From contig DAOPZC010000007.1 of the NCBI GenBank assembly GCA_035353175.1, positions 62,001 to 126,000 of the forward strand: 64,000 nt of DNA. Reading direction: 5' to 3'. Source of the DNA: DAOPZC01 sp035353175. Lineage in GTDB: Bacteria > Verrucomicrobiota > Kiritimatiellia > RFP12 > UBA1067. Below, piece after piece: positions 30,902 to 40,506 of this stretch (the stretch's first letter is position 1; each line of letters starts with the position of its first letter). The translations under genes were made by a program, and so were the position numbers. The notes below the pieces were generated by a model. It saw only the letters and a program-made list of their open reading frames with translations, had not been told where the DNA came from and searched no databases.

Positions 30902-32326
30902 ATGCATGCGGAAATGAATCGGAGAGCGTTTGTGCAAGCGGCGGCGGCTGTCGGCGCCGTGTCGGCCTTGCGCGTGTGCGGACAGGGCGTGCCGGCTGAA
31001 AAGAAGCCGCTGCGCGTGGCGGTCATCGGCTGCGGGGGACAAGGCACGCACGTCCACATCCCGGCGGCCTGCAGGGAGCGGCTCGTGGCGCTCGTGGATC
31101 CGGACAAACGCCAGATCGAGGGCGCCTTGAAACGGGTCCGTGAGGTCTCGCCTGAGACGGATGTCGCCGCGATCCGGCCGTTCGCCGATTACCGCAAGCT
31201 GTTCGATGCGATGGGCAAGGAACTGGACGCCGTGATGATCGCCACGCCGAACCACCAGCACGCCTTGCCCGCGCTGCTGGCCATGCGCTGCAATATTCCC
31301 GTGTACGTCGAGAAGCCGCTGACCCACACGATCGCCGAGGCGCGGCGGCTCACGGAAGAGGCGCGCCGCTCTGGCGTGGCCACCCAGATGGGCAACCAGG
31401 GCCAGTCGAGCGAGGGAAGCCGTCTCTTGTGCGAATACGTCGCGGCCGGCGCGATCGGCCAGGTGCGCGAAGTCTACTGCTGGAGCAACCGGGCGAACGG
31501 GTTCCCGTCCGAGTACGTCCGCCCGCCGACGCTGCCGGTGCCGGAGGGGTTGGATTGGGACGCATGGATCGGTCCCTCACCGTTCCGTGAATATCACAAA
31601 GACCTGCATCTTCATACGTGGCACTCGTGGCGCGATTTCGGCAACGGCTCGCTCGGCAACATGGGCTGCCACATCATGAACCACGCCTACTGGGCGTTGA
31701 AATTGGGCCGCCCCGTGGCGGTCGAAGTGGAGGAGTTGCACTGCGAACACCCCGAATGCTGGCCGGTCGGGACCCGCATCCGCTGGGAGTTCCCGGCGCG
31801 CGCGGGCATGGCCCCCGTTAAGGTTTACTGGTATGACGGACTTGTGAAAGGAACGCCCTACAGTCAAGAAACTGTGGATCAGCGGTGGAGGCACGTGGTT
31901 GACAGCGCGCGCAATTTCCCGCCGATCCGCGAGGTGCTGAAAAAGAAATACGACCGGGAGCTGCCCGACGAGGGTTCGCTGCTGGTGGGCGACAAAGGAC
32001 TGATGACGATCGACAAGCACGGCGAGGGCTTCCGCATGATTCCCGAGGAGGCGCACCGCGCCTTTCCGAGGCCCGCCAAAACGCTGCCGCGCGTCAAGGG
32101 CACGCACCAGGAGGATTTCTTCCGCGCCTGCCGCGGCGGCGCGCCGGCTTGCTCGAACTTCGACCACGCGGGCCCGCTGGCGGAGATCGCCCTGCTCGGC
32201 AACCTCGCGATCATCGCCGGCGTGGGCCGGCGCATCGAGTGGGACGGCCCCGCGATGCGCTGCACCAACCTGCCCGAACTCAACCGCCACGTGGAAACGA
32301 CGTACAGGGAGGGTTGGAGAATATGA
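30902..32326 (+). CDS. Tat-exported Gfo/Idh/MocA family oxidoreductase (B)
   Basis: 474 residues behind an aaggaggg site 15 bp after the porin gene. Leader NRRAFVQAAAAVGAVSALRV with a twin arginine. Rossmann core KKPLRVAVIGCGGQGTHVHI, family motif YVEKPLTHTIAEARRL (EKP), NQGQSSEGSRLLCEYVAAGA and NMGCHIMNHAYWALKLG, the usual C-terminal domain. The product is the long form of the family (with insert TLPVPEGLDWDAWIGPS), common in PVC bacteria. Its stop overlaps the start of the next, paralogous gene (ATGA). Confidence 0.88.
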   Translation: MHAEMNRRAFVQAAAAVGAVSALRVCGQGVPAEKKPLRVAVIGCGGQGTHVHIPAACRERLVALVDPDKRQIEGALKRVREVSPETDVAAIRPFADYRKLFDAMGKELDAVMIATPNHQHALPALLAMRCNIPVYVEKPLTHTIAEARRLTEEARRSGVATQMGNQGQSSEGSRLLCEYVAAGAIGQVREVYCWSNRANGFPSEYVRPPTLPVPEGLDWDAWIGPSPFREYHKDLHLHTWHSWRDFGNGSLGNMGCHIMNHAYWALKLGRPVAVEVEELHCEHPECWPVGTRIRWEFPARAGMAPVKVYWYDGLVKGTPYSQETVDQRWRHVVDSARNFPPIREVLKKKYDRELPDEGSLLVGDKGLMTIDKHGEGFRMIPEEAHRAFPRPAKTLPRVKGTHQEDFFRACRGGAPACSNFDHAGPLAEIALLGNLAIIAGVGRRIEWDGPAMRCTNLPELNRHVETTYREGWRI

Positions 32327-33741
32327 ACCGCCGGGGTTTCATCAAGACGGCGCTTGCCGGGGTCGGCGGTTTGTCGGCCCTGAAGGTGTGCGGACAGGGT
32401 GCGGCAAGCGGCATTAAGCCGTTGCGCGTGGCGCTGATCGGGTGCGGCCTGCAAGGGGTCGGGGTCCACGTCCCGGCGCTCTGCAAAGAGCGGCTCGTGG
32501 CGGTCGTGGACCCGGACAAGCGTCGGACCGATGCGGCTTTGAAGCGGGTGCGCGAGGTGTCGCCCGCGACCGATGCCGCGGCGATCCGGACATTCAAGGA
32601 TTATCGCAAGCTGTTCGACGAGATGGGCCGGGAGTTGGACGCCGTGCTCATCGCCACGCCTAACCACCAGCACGCGCTGCCGGCGCTGCTGGCGATCCGG
32701 CGCGGCATCCACGTCTACGTCGAGAAACCGCTGGCGCACACGATCGCCGAGGTCCGGCTGCTTCGGGAGGAAGCGAAGAGACACGGCGTGGTCACGCAGA
32801 TGGGCAACCAGGGCCAGTCCACCGAGGGGTGCTGTCTCCTGGGCGAATACGTCGCGGCCGGCGCGCTCGGCCAGGTGCGCGAGGTCTACTGCTGGACCGA
32901 CCGGGCGAACGGTTTTCCCTCCGACACGGTGCGACCGCCGGCGCGTCCGGTGCCTGATGGGTTCGACTGGGACCAGTGGCTCGGCCCCGCGCCCTTCCGC
33001 GACTACTACGAGGGCCTGCATCCGCACGATTGGCACGCGTGGTGCGATTTCGGCAACGGCGCGATCGGCAACATGGGGTGCCACATCATCAACCACGCTT
33101 ACCGTGCGCTCAAGCTCGGAAAGCCCGCGGCGGTCGAGCTGGAGGAGGTCAACGGTGGTAGCGGCGACTTTTGGCCTGTCGGCGCCCGCATCCGCTGGGA
33201 CTTCCCTGCCCGCGGGGACATGGCTCCCGTCAGGCTCTATTGGTTCGACGGCCTCGCGAGAGGCAAGCCGTTCAACAAGCAGACGGTGGACGGGACTTAC
33301 AAGCACGTGGCGCGCGACGCGTGGAACCTGCCGCCGATCCGCGCCGAGCTGGAGAAGCGCTACGACCGCGAGCTGCCCGAAGAGGGCTCGCTGCTGATCG
33401 GCGACAAAGGCATCATGGTCATGGGCCGGCACGCGGACGGCTGCCGCATGATTCCGGAAGAGGCGCACCGCGCCTTTCCGAAACCCGCCAAGACGCTGCC
33501 GCGCGTCAAAGGCACGCACCAGGAGGATTTCTTCCGCGCGTGCCGGGGCGGCGCGCCCGCCAGTTCGAATTTCGAGCACGCGGGGCCGCTGGCGGAGCTC
33601 GTGCTGCTCGGCAACCTCGCGGTCCGCGCGGGCGAGGGCCGCCGCATCGAGTGGGACGGCGCCGCGATGCGCTGCACGAATCGGCCGGAGCTGGACCGGC
33701 ATGTGAAGACCGCGTATCGCGACGGCTGGCGGATCCTGTAG
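32323..33741 (+). CDS. Tat-exported Gfo/Idh/MocA family oxidoreductase (C), tandem paralogue
   Basis: 472 residues from the ATG at 32323, which overlaps the previous stop codon and has gaggg about 10 bases before it; the in-frame start at 32149 would lie in gene B. Perfect Tat motif NRRGFIK. The order of motifs is the same as in gene B (IGCGLQGVGVHV, VYVEKPLAHTIAEVRLL, NQGQSTEGCCLLGEYVAAGA, NMGCHIINHAYRALKLG), with very high identity throughout. Likely a tandem duplication that split substrate range. Confidence 0.88.
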   Translation: MNRRGFIKTALAGVGGLSALKVCGQGAASGIKPLRVALIGCGLQGVGVHVPALCKERLVAVVDPDKRRTDAALKRVREVSPATDAAAIRTFKDYRKLFDEMGRELDAVLIATPNHQHALPALLAIRRGIHVYVEKPLAHTIAEVRLLREEAKRHGVVTQMGNQGQSTEGCCLLGEYVAAGALGQVREVYCWTDRANGFPSDTVRPPARPVPDGFDWDQWLGPAPFRDYYEGLHPHDWHAWCDFGNGAIGNMGCHIINHAYRALKLGKPAAVELEEVNGGSGDFWPVGARIRWDFPARGDMAPVRLYWFDGLARGKPFNKQTVDGTYKHVARDAWNLPPIRAELEKRYDRELPEEGSLLIGDKGIMVMGRHADGCRMIPEEAHRAFPKPAKTLPRVKGTHQEDFFRACRGGAPASSNFEHAGPLAELVLLGNLAVRAGEGRRIEWDGAAMRCTNRPELDRHVKTAYRDGWRIL

Positions 33742-33875
33742 TTCTGCCGCGCATGCGGGTCCGCCCGAAAACAGCGCCTCCTTTTGAGCATTTCCCCTGC
33801 CATAGATTGTCTCGCCTTTCTTGACGGAGGGGCTATACTGATAATCAAAAGAACAATGGGGAGGAGACGGTGACA

Positions 33876-35042
33876 ATGAAGAGCGACTTTTTGGAACACG
33901 TGGCCTTAAATTCAAGAGCCTTTTTTTCGCGGCGCGACTTCCTCGCAGTTTCAGGACTCGCCGTGGCGGGCGCAGCTCTGAGCGATAGCCCTGCTGCTGT
34001 CCCGGGCGGGATTCCCGACAAGAAGAAGCCGATCAAGATCGGGCAGATCGGCGTTTGCCATGAGCATGCCGCGGGCAAGATCGATACGCTGAAAAAATGG
34101 CCCGATGTTTTTGAGATCGTCGGAGTCGTCGATGACCGCAACTCGACAGCGGCGAAATTCGCCGGAACGGACATGAAACCGTACAAGGGGCTGAAATGGC
34201 TGACGGAGGAAGAGCTGTTTAATACGCCGGGTCTTCAAGCCGTCACCGTTGAAACCCCGAATGCCGATCTGGTCCCCACCGCCCTTCGCTGCATGGAGCG
34301 GAATCTCGCGATGCACATGGATAAACCGGGCGGCGAAGACCTGCAGCTGTTCGGCAAGCTGCTCGACGGTTGCAGGCAGCGGAGCTTGCCCTTTCAGATG
34401 GGATACATGTTTCGGAATAATCCGGCCATCCAGTTCTGTCTGAAAGCTGTCCGCGAGAACTGGCTGGGAGACCTGTTTGAAATCCAGGCGGACATGAGCC
34501 ACCATTATGGGGGCCAAGCGTATCAGCAGTATCTGAGTCATTTCAGGGGCGGCATCATGTTCAACTTGGGGTGCCACCACATCGATTGGATCGTGGCCCT
34601 CCTGGGCCGGCCGGAAAAGGTGACCCCGTTCTTAAGGTCCACGCCGGGTGCGGCTGCCGGGGCGAAAAACAATTGCCTGGCCGTGCTGGAGTACCCGCAC
34701 ACCATGGTGTCTTTGACGGCGTGTGATCTCGTTGCCGATGGCTCGAACCAGCGGGGTCTAAAGATATGCGGCTCCAAAGGAACCATCGAACTGAGGCCGC
34801 TGGAGCGCTTCGACGGCAAGCCGTTGCAGCTGCGGTTAACATTGCTTGAGGGCAACGCGAAATATGCCGCCGGAACCCACAGGGTTGATTTTGAGATAAA
34901 GGATGGCCGCTATGACGGTCAGTTGCTTGAGCTGGCAAAAATCATCAGGGGGGAAATGAAAAATCCATATACCTATGAGCACGACTGCTTGACTCAGGAA
35001 GTGCTCTTGGCGGCCGCAGGCAATGTGAAATGGGGTAATTGA
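33876..35042 (+). CDS. Tat-exported Gfo/Idh/MocA family oxidoreductase (D)
   Basis: 388 residues from the ATG at 33876, which has gaggag nine bases upstream; the GTG at 33870 is too close to that site. Twin-arginine leader SRRDFLAVSGLAVAGAALSD. Core KIGQIGVCHEHAAGKIDTLK, MHMDKPGGED, GCHHIDWIVALLG. It resembles protein A (24956) rather than B and C: same IGQ-G-xxHxHxA nucleotide-binding loop and same VDF-x-GRYD(S/G)QL block near the C-terminus. Separated by 134 bp from gene C, so it may have its own promoter. Confidence 0.85.
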   Translation: MKSDFLEHVALNSRAFFSRRDFLAVSGLAVAGAALSDSPAAVPGGIPDKKKPIKIGQIGVCHEHAAGKIDTLKKWPDVFEIVGVVDDRNSTAAKFAGTDMKPYKGLKWLTEEELFNTPGLQAVTVETPNADLVPTALRCMERNLAMHMDKPGGEDLQLFGKLLDGCRQRSLPFQMGYMFRNNPAIQFCLKAVRENWLGDLFEIQADMSHHYGGQAYQQYLSHFRGGIMFNLGCHHIDWIVALLGRPEKVTPFLRSTPGAAAGAKNNCLAVLEYPHTMVSLTACDLVADGSNQRGLKICGSKGTIELRPLERFDGKPLQLRLTLLEGNAKYAAGTHRVDFEIKDGRYDGQLLELAKIIRGEMKNPYTYEHDCLTQEVLLAAAGNVKWGN

Positions 35043-35127
35043 CGCCGCAAGGGCAAACGGCGCGGCCCTGAAGAAGTGGCGTGAACGGTTGTGACGAAGC
35101 GTATGGGCTGCTGTCGCGCTGCGCTGC

Positions 35128-37206
35128 CTATTTCGCGCCTTCGATCCGAGACGCGCCGGCTTTCAATGTGAAGCCGTCGGGCAGGGCGAAATCCGCCGCG
35201 CCGAAGTTGACGGTCACGCGCACGCCGTTGTCAAACGTCGTTTGCTGCACGGTGCGGTCGGCGGTCAGGATGCGATGGCCGGTCATCTCGGACTGCGCTG
35301 TCAGCCGCGAGACCGGTTCGGCCACGCGGTAGCTGGCGAAGATCCGCTCGCGGAACGCCGGCCAGTTGTCCGGGGTGACGACGTACATGGGCGGCGAGGC
35401 GTAGAGCGCGTTGAAGAGGTCGCGCTTGCCCCAGAGCGCCGGCAGTTTGTTGTTGTAGTCGCCCCAATACCAATACGACACGACGCAGCCGTGGAAAACA
35501 AGCTCGAAGAGCGGCAGCCGGTAGACTTCGCCGGTCTGGTATTTGGCGACCTCCGTCGGCACCTCGTCCCAGATCTGCGCCATGTTGCGCCCGGCGTCGG
35601 GCACGCGGCAGACGATCAGGCTGAGCATGCCCTCGAAGTAGTCGCATGTCGGCACGAACGCCTCATGGCCGGTCTCGGAGCCGAGCACCAGGTCGAACTC
35701 CTTGCCGGGCAGCGCCAGCAGGTCCGCCTTGAACGCGCGGCTCTCGGAACGCGACGTCGGGTGCGCAGGCGACCAGCACTCCGTCCACGTCGAGCACGCG
35801 GTGACGTCGATGAACCGGCAGGTGTATGGCTTCGCTTTCAGTTCCTCGGCAATGCGCTTCCGCGCGTAGGGCAGCGCCTGGCGGTCGCAGAGCTGGCAGC
35901 AGCCGATCCACGCGTTCGTCTTGCCGCTTTCAACGACCGGATTCTTCAGCGGCACTTTCCAGCCGCGGGCAGGTTTCCCGTCGCGCTCGAGGCGCAGGTC
36001 GTGCGGGAACGACTCCTTGGGCCACTCGTTTTTGACCGCGGTCAGGTTGTCGTACTGCGCCGGATCCATGACGTCTTGGTAGATGTCGTAGCGGCTGGCG
36101 AGCGCGCCGTCGATGGCGTTGATCTGCCGCACGTGCTCCGCGTCCGCGCCCGCGCCGATCATGAGGCGGTCCATGCCGTTCGCGCGCATGTCGCGGTAGA
36201 TCGCGAGCTGCGCGTCCATGAACCGTTGCGTCTCGGGCGACGGCCGGTAACTGCCGGTGATCTCGTCATAGAGGTTCTTGTGCTCGCCGCGGAATTCGCC
36301 GGAGAGCACCCAGACGTTGGCCGCGCCGAAGAGCTTCTCGAGGCGCCCGCGCCGTGCCGGGTTCTGCCGGATCTTCTCGGTGAAGGGCACGACCAGTCCC
36401 CGCTCCTGCGCGTGGCGGCGGTAGCGCTTGCAGAGCGCGACGTGTCCGCCGCCATTGAAGAAGACGAAACGGACGCGCCGCGCATCGCCGAACCGCCCGC
36501 GGTCCGCGCCCCACGTCGGCCGGACCGTCAGCAGCCCTTTGCCGCCGTCGGCGCGCAGCAGCTCGATGCCCGCGTTGTCGGGCGTTTCGTTGATCGCCAG
36601 ATACGCCGCGCCGCCGGTGGCCTCGCCGGAGGGCGAAACCCGATCCTCTTGGGCGGCATAAAAAGCCATGGTGACGCCGTGGCCGCTATAGTACGGGCGG
36701 TTGCCGGGCGGCGCGTCGGTCGTCTCGGCGGGGTAAGAGATGCCCTCGCCGATCGGGACGATGACCCGGTCGCCCGGCGCGGACGCGAAGGCGGGAGGAT
36801 AGAAGACCGGCGATCTAATCTGCGCGTCGGTGGGCCCGCTGAGCTCGATGGTGAACTCGGGCTGATCCCGTTCCAGCCGGACGGTCGCGCGGTAGGCGTT
36901 CGTGTTTCCGGGAAGCGTCAGGTTGAACGAAGCGGCGTCTTTCGACAGCTGGAAACCGGTCGCTTTGACGCCGGCCTCCAGCTGCTTCCACAGGCGTTTG
37001 GCGCGCTTGTCAAACACGTCGAAGCGCGCGCCGGTCCCCGCTTGCGGATCGGCTGCGAACGAAATCCGCAGCGCTTCGTTTTCCAGAACAGCGGAGGGGG
37101 AGGGCGGTTCTTGGGCGCAGGCGAGAAAACCGGAAACCAGAAGGCCGCAGGCCAGCGCGGCGACCCCCAGCGCGTTTTGAATCCCTCTGCGTCGCGTCGT
37201 TCTCAT
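35128..37206 (-). CDS. Secreted glycoside hydrolase-like protein (GH129/GH101-related)
   Basis: 692 residues from 37206, preceded by aagggg; an in-frame start at 37281 would add 25 residues before the signal peptide (ALGVAALACGLLVSGFLACA, possible lipobox LAC). The N-terminal beta-sandwich (NEALRISF, FDVFDKRAKRLW) is followed by a barrel with VPIGEGISYP, YRRHAQERGLVVPFTEKI, MLSLIVCRVPDAG and a terminal small beta domain (NGVRVTVNFG). That order resembles the GH101/GH129 group and the DUF5696-type proteins, known for alpha-N-acetylgalactosaminidases. I could not place the catalytic residues with confidence. Divergent from the six-hairpin glycosidase gene. Confidence 0.6.
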   Translation of the reverse strand: MRTTRRRGIQNALGVAALACGLLVSGFLACAQEPPSPSAVLENEALRISFAADPQAGTGARFDVFDKRAKRLWKQLEAGVKATGFQLSKDAASFNLTLPGNTNAYRATVRLERDQPEFTIELSGPTDAQIRSPVFYPPAFASAPGDRVIVPIGEGISYPAETTDAPPGNRPYYSGHGVTMAFYAAQEDRVSPSGEATGGAAYLAINETPDNAGIELLRADGGKGLLTVRPTWGADRGRFGDARRVRFVFFNGGGHVALCKRYRRHAQERGLVVPFTEKIRQNPARRGRLEKLFGAANVWVLSGEFRGEHKNLYDEITGSYRPSPETQRFMDAQLAIYRDMRANGMDRLMIGAGADAEHVRQINAIDGALASRYDIYQDVMDPAQYDNLTAVKNEWPKESFPHDLRLERDGKPARGWKVPLKNPVVESGKTNAWIGCCQLCDRQALPYARKRIAEELKAKPYTCRFIDVTACSTWTECWSPAHPTSRSESRAFKADLLALPGKEFDLVLGSETGHEAFVPTCDYFEGMLSLIVCRVPDAGRNMAQIWDEVPTEVAKYQTGEVYRLPLFELVFHGCVVSYWYWGDYNNKLPALWGKRDLFNALYASPPMYVVTPDNWPAFRERIFASYRVAEPVSRLTAQSEMTGHRILTADRTVQQTTFDNGVRVTVNFGAADFALPDGFTLKAGASRIEGAK

Positions 37207-37317
37207 CGCGGCATACCCCTTTTCGGCTTGCGCCGATCCTGTTTGCCCATCCCCACTTTTTGATGGACGATTGTAGCCCACTCAGCGGTCTTTGGCCAGC
37301 CGTGGCTTGGTCCGTGT

Positions 37318-37335
37318 CGTAATCACCCGATTACG
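37318..37335. promoter_or_regulatory. Palindrome cgtaatc-accc-gattacg between divergent genes
   Basis: Perfect 7-bp inverted repeat in the 230-bp gap shared by two divergent hydrolase genes. It could serve as an operator for both, or be a short member of the GATTAC palindrome family seen at 2755-2808. Confidence 0.4.
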
Positions 37336-37394
37336 GAGTCCTTGTTGTCTGATGATCACAAAAAGCGTAAAGTGGCGACCTATGGTACAGATCA

Positions 37395-37410
37395 GCCGCT
37401 TGACAGCGGC
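37395..37410 (+). promoter_or_regulatory. Small hairpin in the leader of the six-hairpin glycosidase gene
   Basis: Arms gccgct and agcggc around a 4-nt loop (tgac), 14 bases before the ribosome site. It may tune translation or mRNA stability. Confidence 0.3.
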
Positions 37411-37436
37411 ACAACCATACATGCAGGGGGATGACC

Positions 37437-39164
37437 ATGATGAAAATGCGGGGAACAGTGTGTGTCCTTTCTGTCCTAACGCTGGCCGCTTTCGCGGCGG
37501 AGCCGGACGGCGGAGGCGCAATCAACGGCGGTGCGCAGATCCTGTTCAGGCACCCCCTGCCTTCGATGCGCGCCGATGGCCGTCAAAACGGCACCTACAA
37601 CAATAAAGAAATGGGCCTGCCCTGCATCCTGACGACAAAGGACGCCGCGCTCGGGGAGATGCTGCAGCAGTTGCGCAATGTGATCTGGGCCGACCGCCGT
37701 CTCGTCTTCATCGACGGCAAGAAGCTCATGTGCAGCAACAACTGGATCCGCGATCACGTGCATGAGATGAAAGGGTATTGCCACTGGGAATATGACCTGG
37801 GATCTTTCCTGCAATTCATCCTCGACACGCAGCGCGCGGACGGATGCTATTTCGAGCTGATCAAGCAGATGGACGATTTCCACTGGAAGATGGTCGATCC
37901 CGACTGCTACCGGCTCTACCCGGAAGACAACCTCTCCCTTGTCCGCCTGGAGTTGGAAGCGGACATCGAATACCTGGTGGTGGAGGGCAGCCTGCGGTAC
38001 TACCGCGTGACGAGCGACGAGGCGTGGCTCAAGGGCGTCCTGCCGAAACTCGAAAAGGGAATCGATTACATCACCGGCGATCCCAAGCGGTGGGACAAAG
38101 AGCGCGGCCTGGTCAAACGCCCCTTCACCATCGACACCTGGGACTTCACCTTCGACACCAGTTCGTCAACCAACCGCCGGGTGGAGGCCCACACGCCCAT
38201 GTCCATCATGCACGGCGACAATTCTGGCGTTTACCAGGCGATGTGCCAGTTGGCCTGGATGAACGACCATTTCGGAAACGCGCACAAGGCCGGCGAGTGG
38301 CGGCATCGCGCGGAAACGCTCAAGGCCAACATGTTCACCCATCTTTGGAACGGCAAGTTTTTCATCCACCAGCTTCATCTGGGCCATCCCGGCTTGGACA
38401 ATCTGGAAAAGGAGCGCCTCTCGCTTTCCAACACCTACGACATGAACAGGGGCGTGACGACGGTTGCGCAGTCGCGGTCGATCATCGAGGAGTACATGCT
38501 CCGCAGAAAGACAACCCAAGCCTTTGCGGAGTGGTTTTCGATCGATCCGCCGTACGCGCAATTCGGCCACTACAAACCGGGGGAGTACGTCAACGGAGCC
38601 ATCTCGCCTTTTGCCGCGGGCGAGCTGGCCAAGGCGGCTTTCCAGAACGGCTACGAGAAATACGGCTGGGACATTCTTCTCCGATTCGAGGACATGATGC
38701 GGCAGAACGACGGAAAAGTTTATTTCCTCTACTCGCCGAAGGACTGTCAGCCGCAGGGCCGCGGGCCTAGCGCGTGGGGCGCTGCGAGCCTTCTTTCCGC
38801 CATCGACGAAGGGCTCGCCGGAGTCGAGGATATCGGCTGCGGTTACAATGCCATCCGTTTCTCGCCCCGTTTCCCGGTAACCGGCTACACGGAGCTGCGC
38901 TACATCACGGGATACGAAAAAAGCGGCACGGTCGTTGATATCCGCTACATCCAGACCGACGCCGGGATGCGTTACCACCTTCGTTCTCCCGCCCGCGAAA
39001 TTCAGGCGCATGTTTTGCTTCCCGAGGGGAAACGCTGCGCCCGTCTTTTGGTGGACGGCAAGGAGCATGCATTCACCCTTTCAACGGTCGGCGATTCCTC
39101 CTACGCCGATTTCAACTGCCAACCGGACGGGACGGGAAAGACGAACTTCGAGTTGCTCTTTTAA
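37437..39164 (+). CDS. Secreted six-hairpin glycosidase-like protein
   Basis: 575 residues; starts at 37431, 37437 and 37440 are all near a caggggg site, and 37437 gives the best spacing. Signal peptide ends near AAFAA. The rest is an (alpha/alpha)6 barrel: NNWIRDHVHEMKGYCHWEYD, LGSFLQFILDTQRADGCYFE, EYLVVEGSLRYYRVTSDEAW, LPKLEKGIDYI, DNSGVYQAMCQLAWM and AAFQNGYEKYGWDILLRF are repeating helix pairs as in GH78, GH63 or GH37 enzymes. A short beta domain ends the protein. Acidic catalytic candidates are in IRDHVHEMKG and in WDFTFDT. Substrate unknown; rhamnosidase-like activity would fit the locus. Confidence 0.65.
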   Translation: MMKMRGTVCVLSVLTLAAFAAEPDGGGAINGGAQILFRHPLPSMRADGRQNGTYNNKEMGLPCILTTKDAALGEMLQQLRNVIWADRRLVFIDGKKLMCSNNWIRDHVHEMKGYCHWEYDLGSFLQFILDTQRADGCYFELIKQMDDFHWKMVDPDCYRLYPEDNLSLVRLELEADIEYLVVEGSLRYYRVTSDEAWLKGVLPKLEKGIDYITGDPKRWDKERGLVKRPFTIDTWDFTFDTSSSTNRRVEAHTPMSIMHGDNSGVYQAMCQLAWMNDHFGNAHKAGEWRHRAETLKANMFTHLWNGKFFIHQLHLGHPGLDNLEKERLSLSNTYDMNRGVTTVAQSRSIIEEYMLRRKTTQAFAEWFSIDPPYAQFGHYKPGEYVNGAISPFAAGELAKAAFQNGYEKYGWDILLRFEDMMRQNDGKVYFLYSPKDCQPQGRGPSAWGAASLLSAIDEGLAGVEDIGCGYNAIRFSPRFPVTGYTELRYITGYEKSGTVVDIRYIQTDAGMRYHLRSPAREIQAHVLLPEGKRCARLLVDGKEHAFTLSTVGDSSYADFNCQPDGTGKTNFELLF

Positions 39165-39198
39165 CTCGTGCGGAAAATGGCACGCCGCGTCACCCTTC

Positions 39199-40488
39199 TT
39201 ATTTCTTTCCCAGCGTCGGCAGGATGCGCTTGCCGATCTCGTCGGTGATGATCTGGTAGGCGGAGCCCTGCCAGTGGTAGCCGTCGCCGGAGGCCAGCTC
39301 GAGGCGTTTGGCGAGAACCGCGTAGATGTCGATGGCCTCGATGCCTTGCTCTTTCATGACCGGCGCGGAGAGGGTGTTGAGTCGGACGACCACGTCGTTC
39401 TTCTCGCCTAGGCTCGCGACCGGCTGATCGGGCGCGGGCTTGGGTGCGGTGTGCGGCGTGGTCATGAGATAGAAGATTTTCGCCTGCGGCGCGCCTTTTT
39501 TGAAACAGCGCGCCAGTTTGCGCATCCGGTCCTGAACCACGCTGTCGGAGACGGCGTTGGTGGTCCAGTGCAGGGAGTGCAGGCCGTTGTTGAAGACCAC
39601 GGCGTCGAACCGGTAACGCCCGGCCATTTCGGTCAGCGCCTGCTCGGGCACATCGCCGCCGACGAAGTGGCAGCAGTGAAACACGTAGACGTTCCGCTTC
39701 AGCATTTCGGGGATGAACGAGCCTCTGTAGCCCATGGAGATGGAGTCGCCGTAGATCAGCACCTTGGGCCACTCGGGGTGCTCGATCTTGGGGATGTCCA
39801 GCGCCCAGCCTTTACCGGCTACCGCGCCGCGCGGGTACACGTTCTTGGGCTCTTTCACCGAAACGTACTTGAAGCCGGGCCCGTACACCTTGACCCCGCT
39901 GATCACCGCCGGCATGGGCTTTGCGCTCGTACTCAGGTTGTGGCCGATCCACATCGGCTCTTGGTTGGCGACCATCTCCATGTAGCACGATTTATACGGT
40001 GCGTCGTCGATGTAGAACGACGCATAGCCGTCGCGCACGGCCACGGTGAAGGTGTAGGGCGTGTCGGCCTGCGGCCCGCGCTGGCCGCCGATCGCGTTGG
40101 CGGCCATGAAGATGTTGTTGACGGTCGCGGCGACATGGCGCGCGTACCACGGCTCTTTCCGGTAGTTCATGCCAAAGGTGAAGCCGTCGTCCTTCTCGGT
40201 CTGCTTCTTCATGGCGGTGAAGAAGCCGTCCTGCACCAGCTCGCAGAGCGAGGCGGTGACCTGGACTGTGAAATTCTTCTGGTCCGGGAAGGCCTCGGCG
40301 GGAACGGCGAAGGCCGCGCCGTCGCGCAGCGTGATTTTGCCGTCGACCTTCTGGATTATGCCCTTCTGCAGCGCGCCCGGGATGTCGTGTTTGGCCAGAT
40401 CCCAGAGCGGCGCGTCATCGGCGAGACCGGAGATGGCGAATCCCGTCAATGCCCATACGGTCAGGAGAATGCTATGCTTGTGTGTCAT
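39199..40488 (-). CDS. Secreted SGNH/GDSL hydrolase with N-terminal concanavalin-like domain
   Basis: 429 residues with a signal peptide (ILLTVWALTGFAISGLA). Residues about 30-210 look like a LamG/concanavalin sandwich (AKHDIPGALQKGIIQKVDGK, SFYIDDAPYKSCYMEM). Residues about 240-425 are the SGNH esterase: block I VLIYGDSISMGY with the nucleophile Ser, VVFNNGLHSLHW carrying the block III Asn, and SGDGYHWQG with the Asp-x-x-His pair. Members remove acetyl or other ester groups from polysaccharides or act on lipids. It converges with the six-hairpin gene 34 bp away. Confidence 0.85.
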   Translation of the reverse strand: MTHKHSILLTVWALTGFAISGLADDAPLWDLAKHDIPGALQKGIIQKVDGKITLRDGAAFAVPAEAFPDQKNFTVQVTASLCELVQDGFFTAMKKQTEKDDGFTFGMNYRKEPWYARHVAATVNNIFMAANAIGGQRGPQADTPYTFTVAVRDGYASFYIDDAPYKSCYMEMVANQEPMWIGHNLSTSAKPMPAVISGVKVYGPGFKYVSVKEPKNVYPRGAVAGKGWALDIPKIEHPEWPKVLIYGDSISMGYRGSFIPEMLKRNVYVFHCCHFVGGDVPEQALTEMAGRYRFDAVVFNNGLHSLHWTTNAVSDSVVQDRMRKLARCFKKGAPQAKIFYLMTTPHTAPKPAPDQPVASLGEKNDVVVRLNTLSAPVMKEQGIEAIDIYAVLAKRLELASGDGYHWQGSAYQIITDEIGKRILPTLGKK

Positions 40489-40506
40489 TTTATCCTCTCT
40501 GTTGGA

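Noticed and set aside
33818..33850. Sigma-70 promoter (ttgacg, tatact) before oxidoreductase D
   Set aside because: Spacing between the elements is only 7 bases (13 to the next gataat), too short for a functional promoter.
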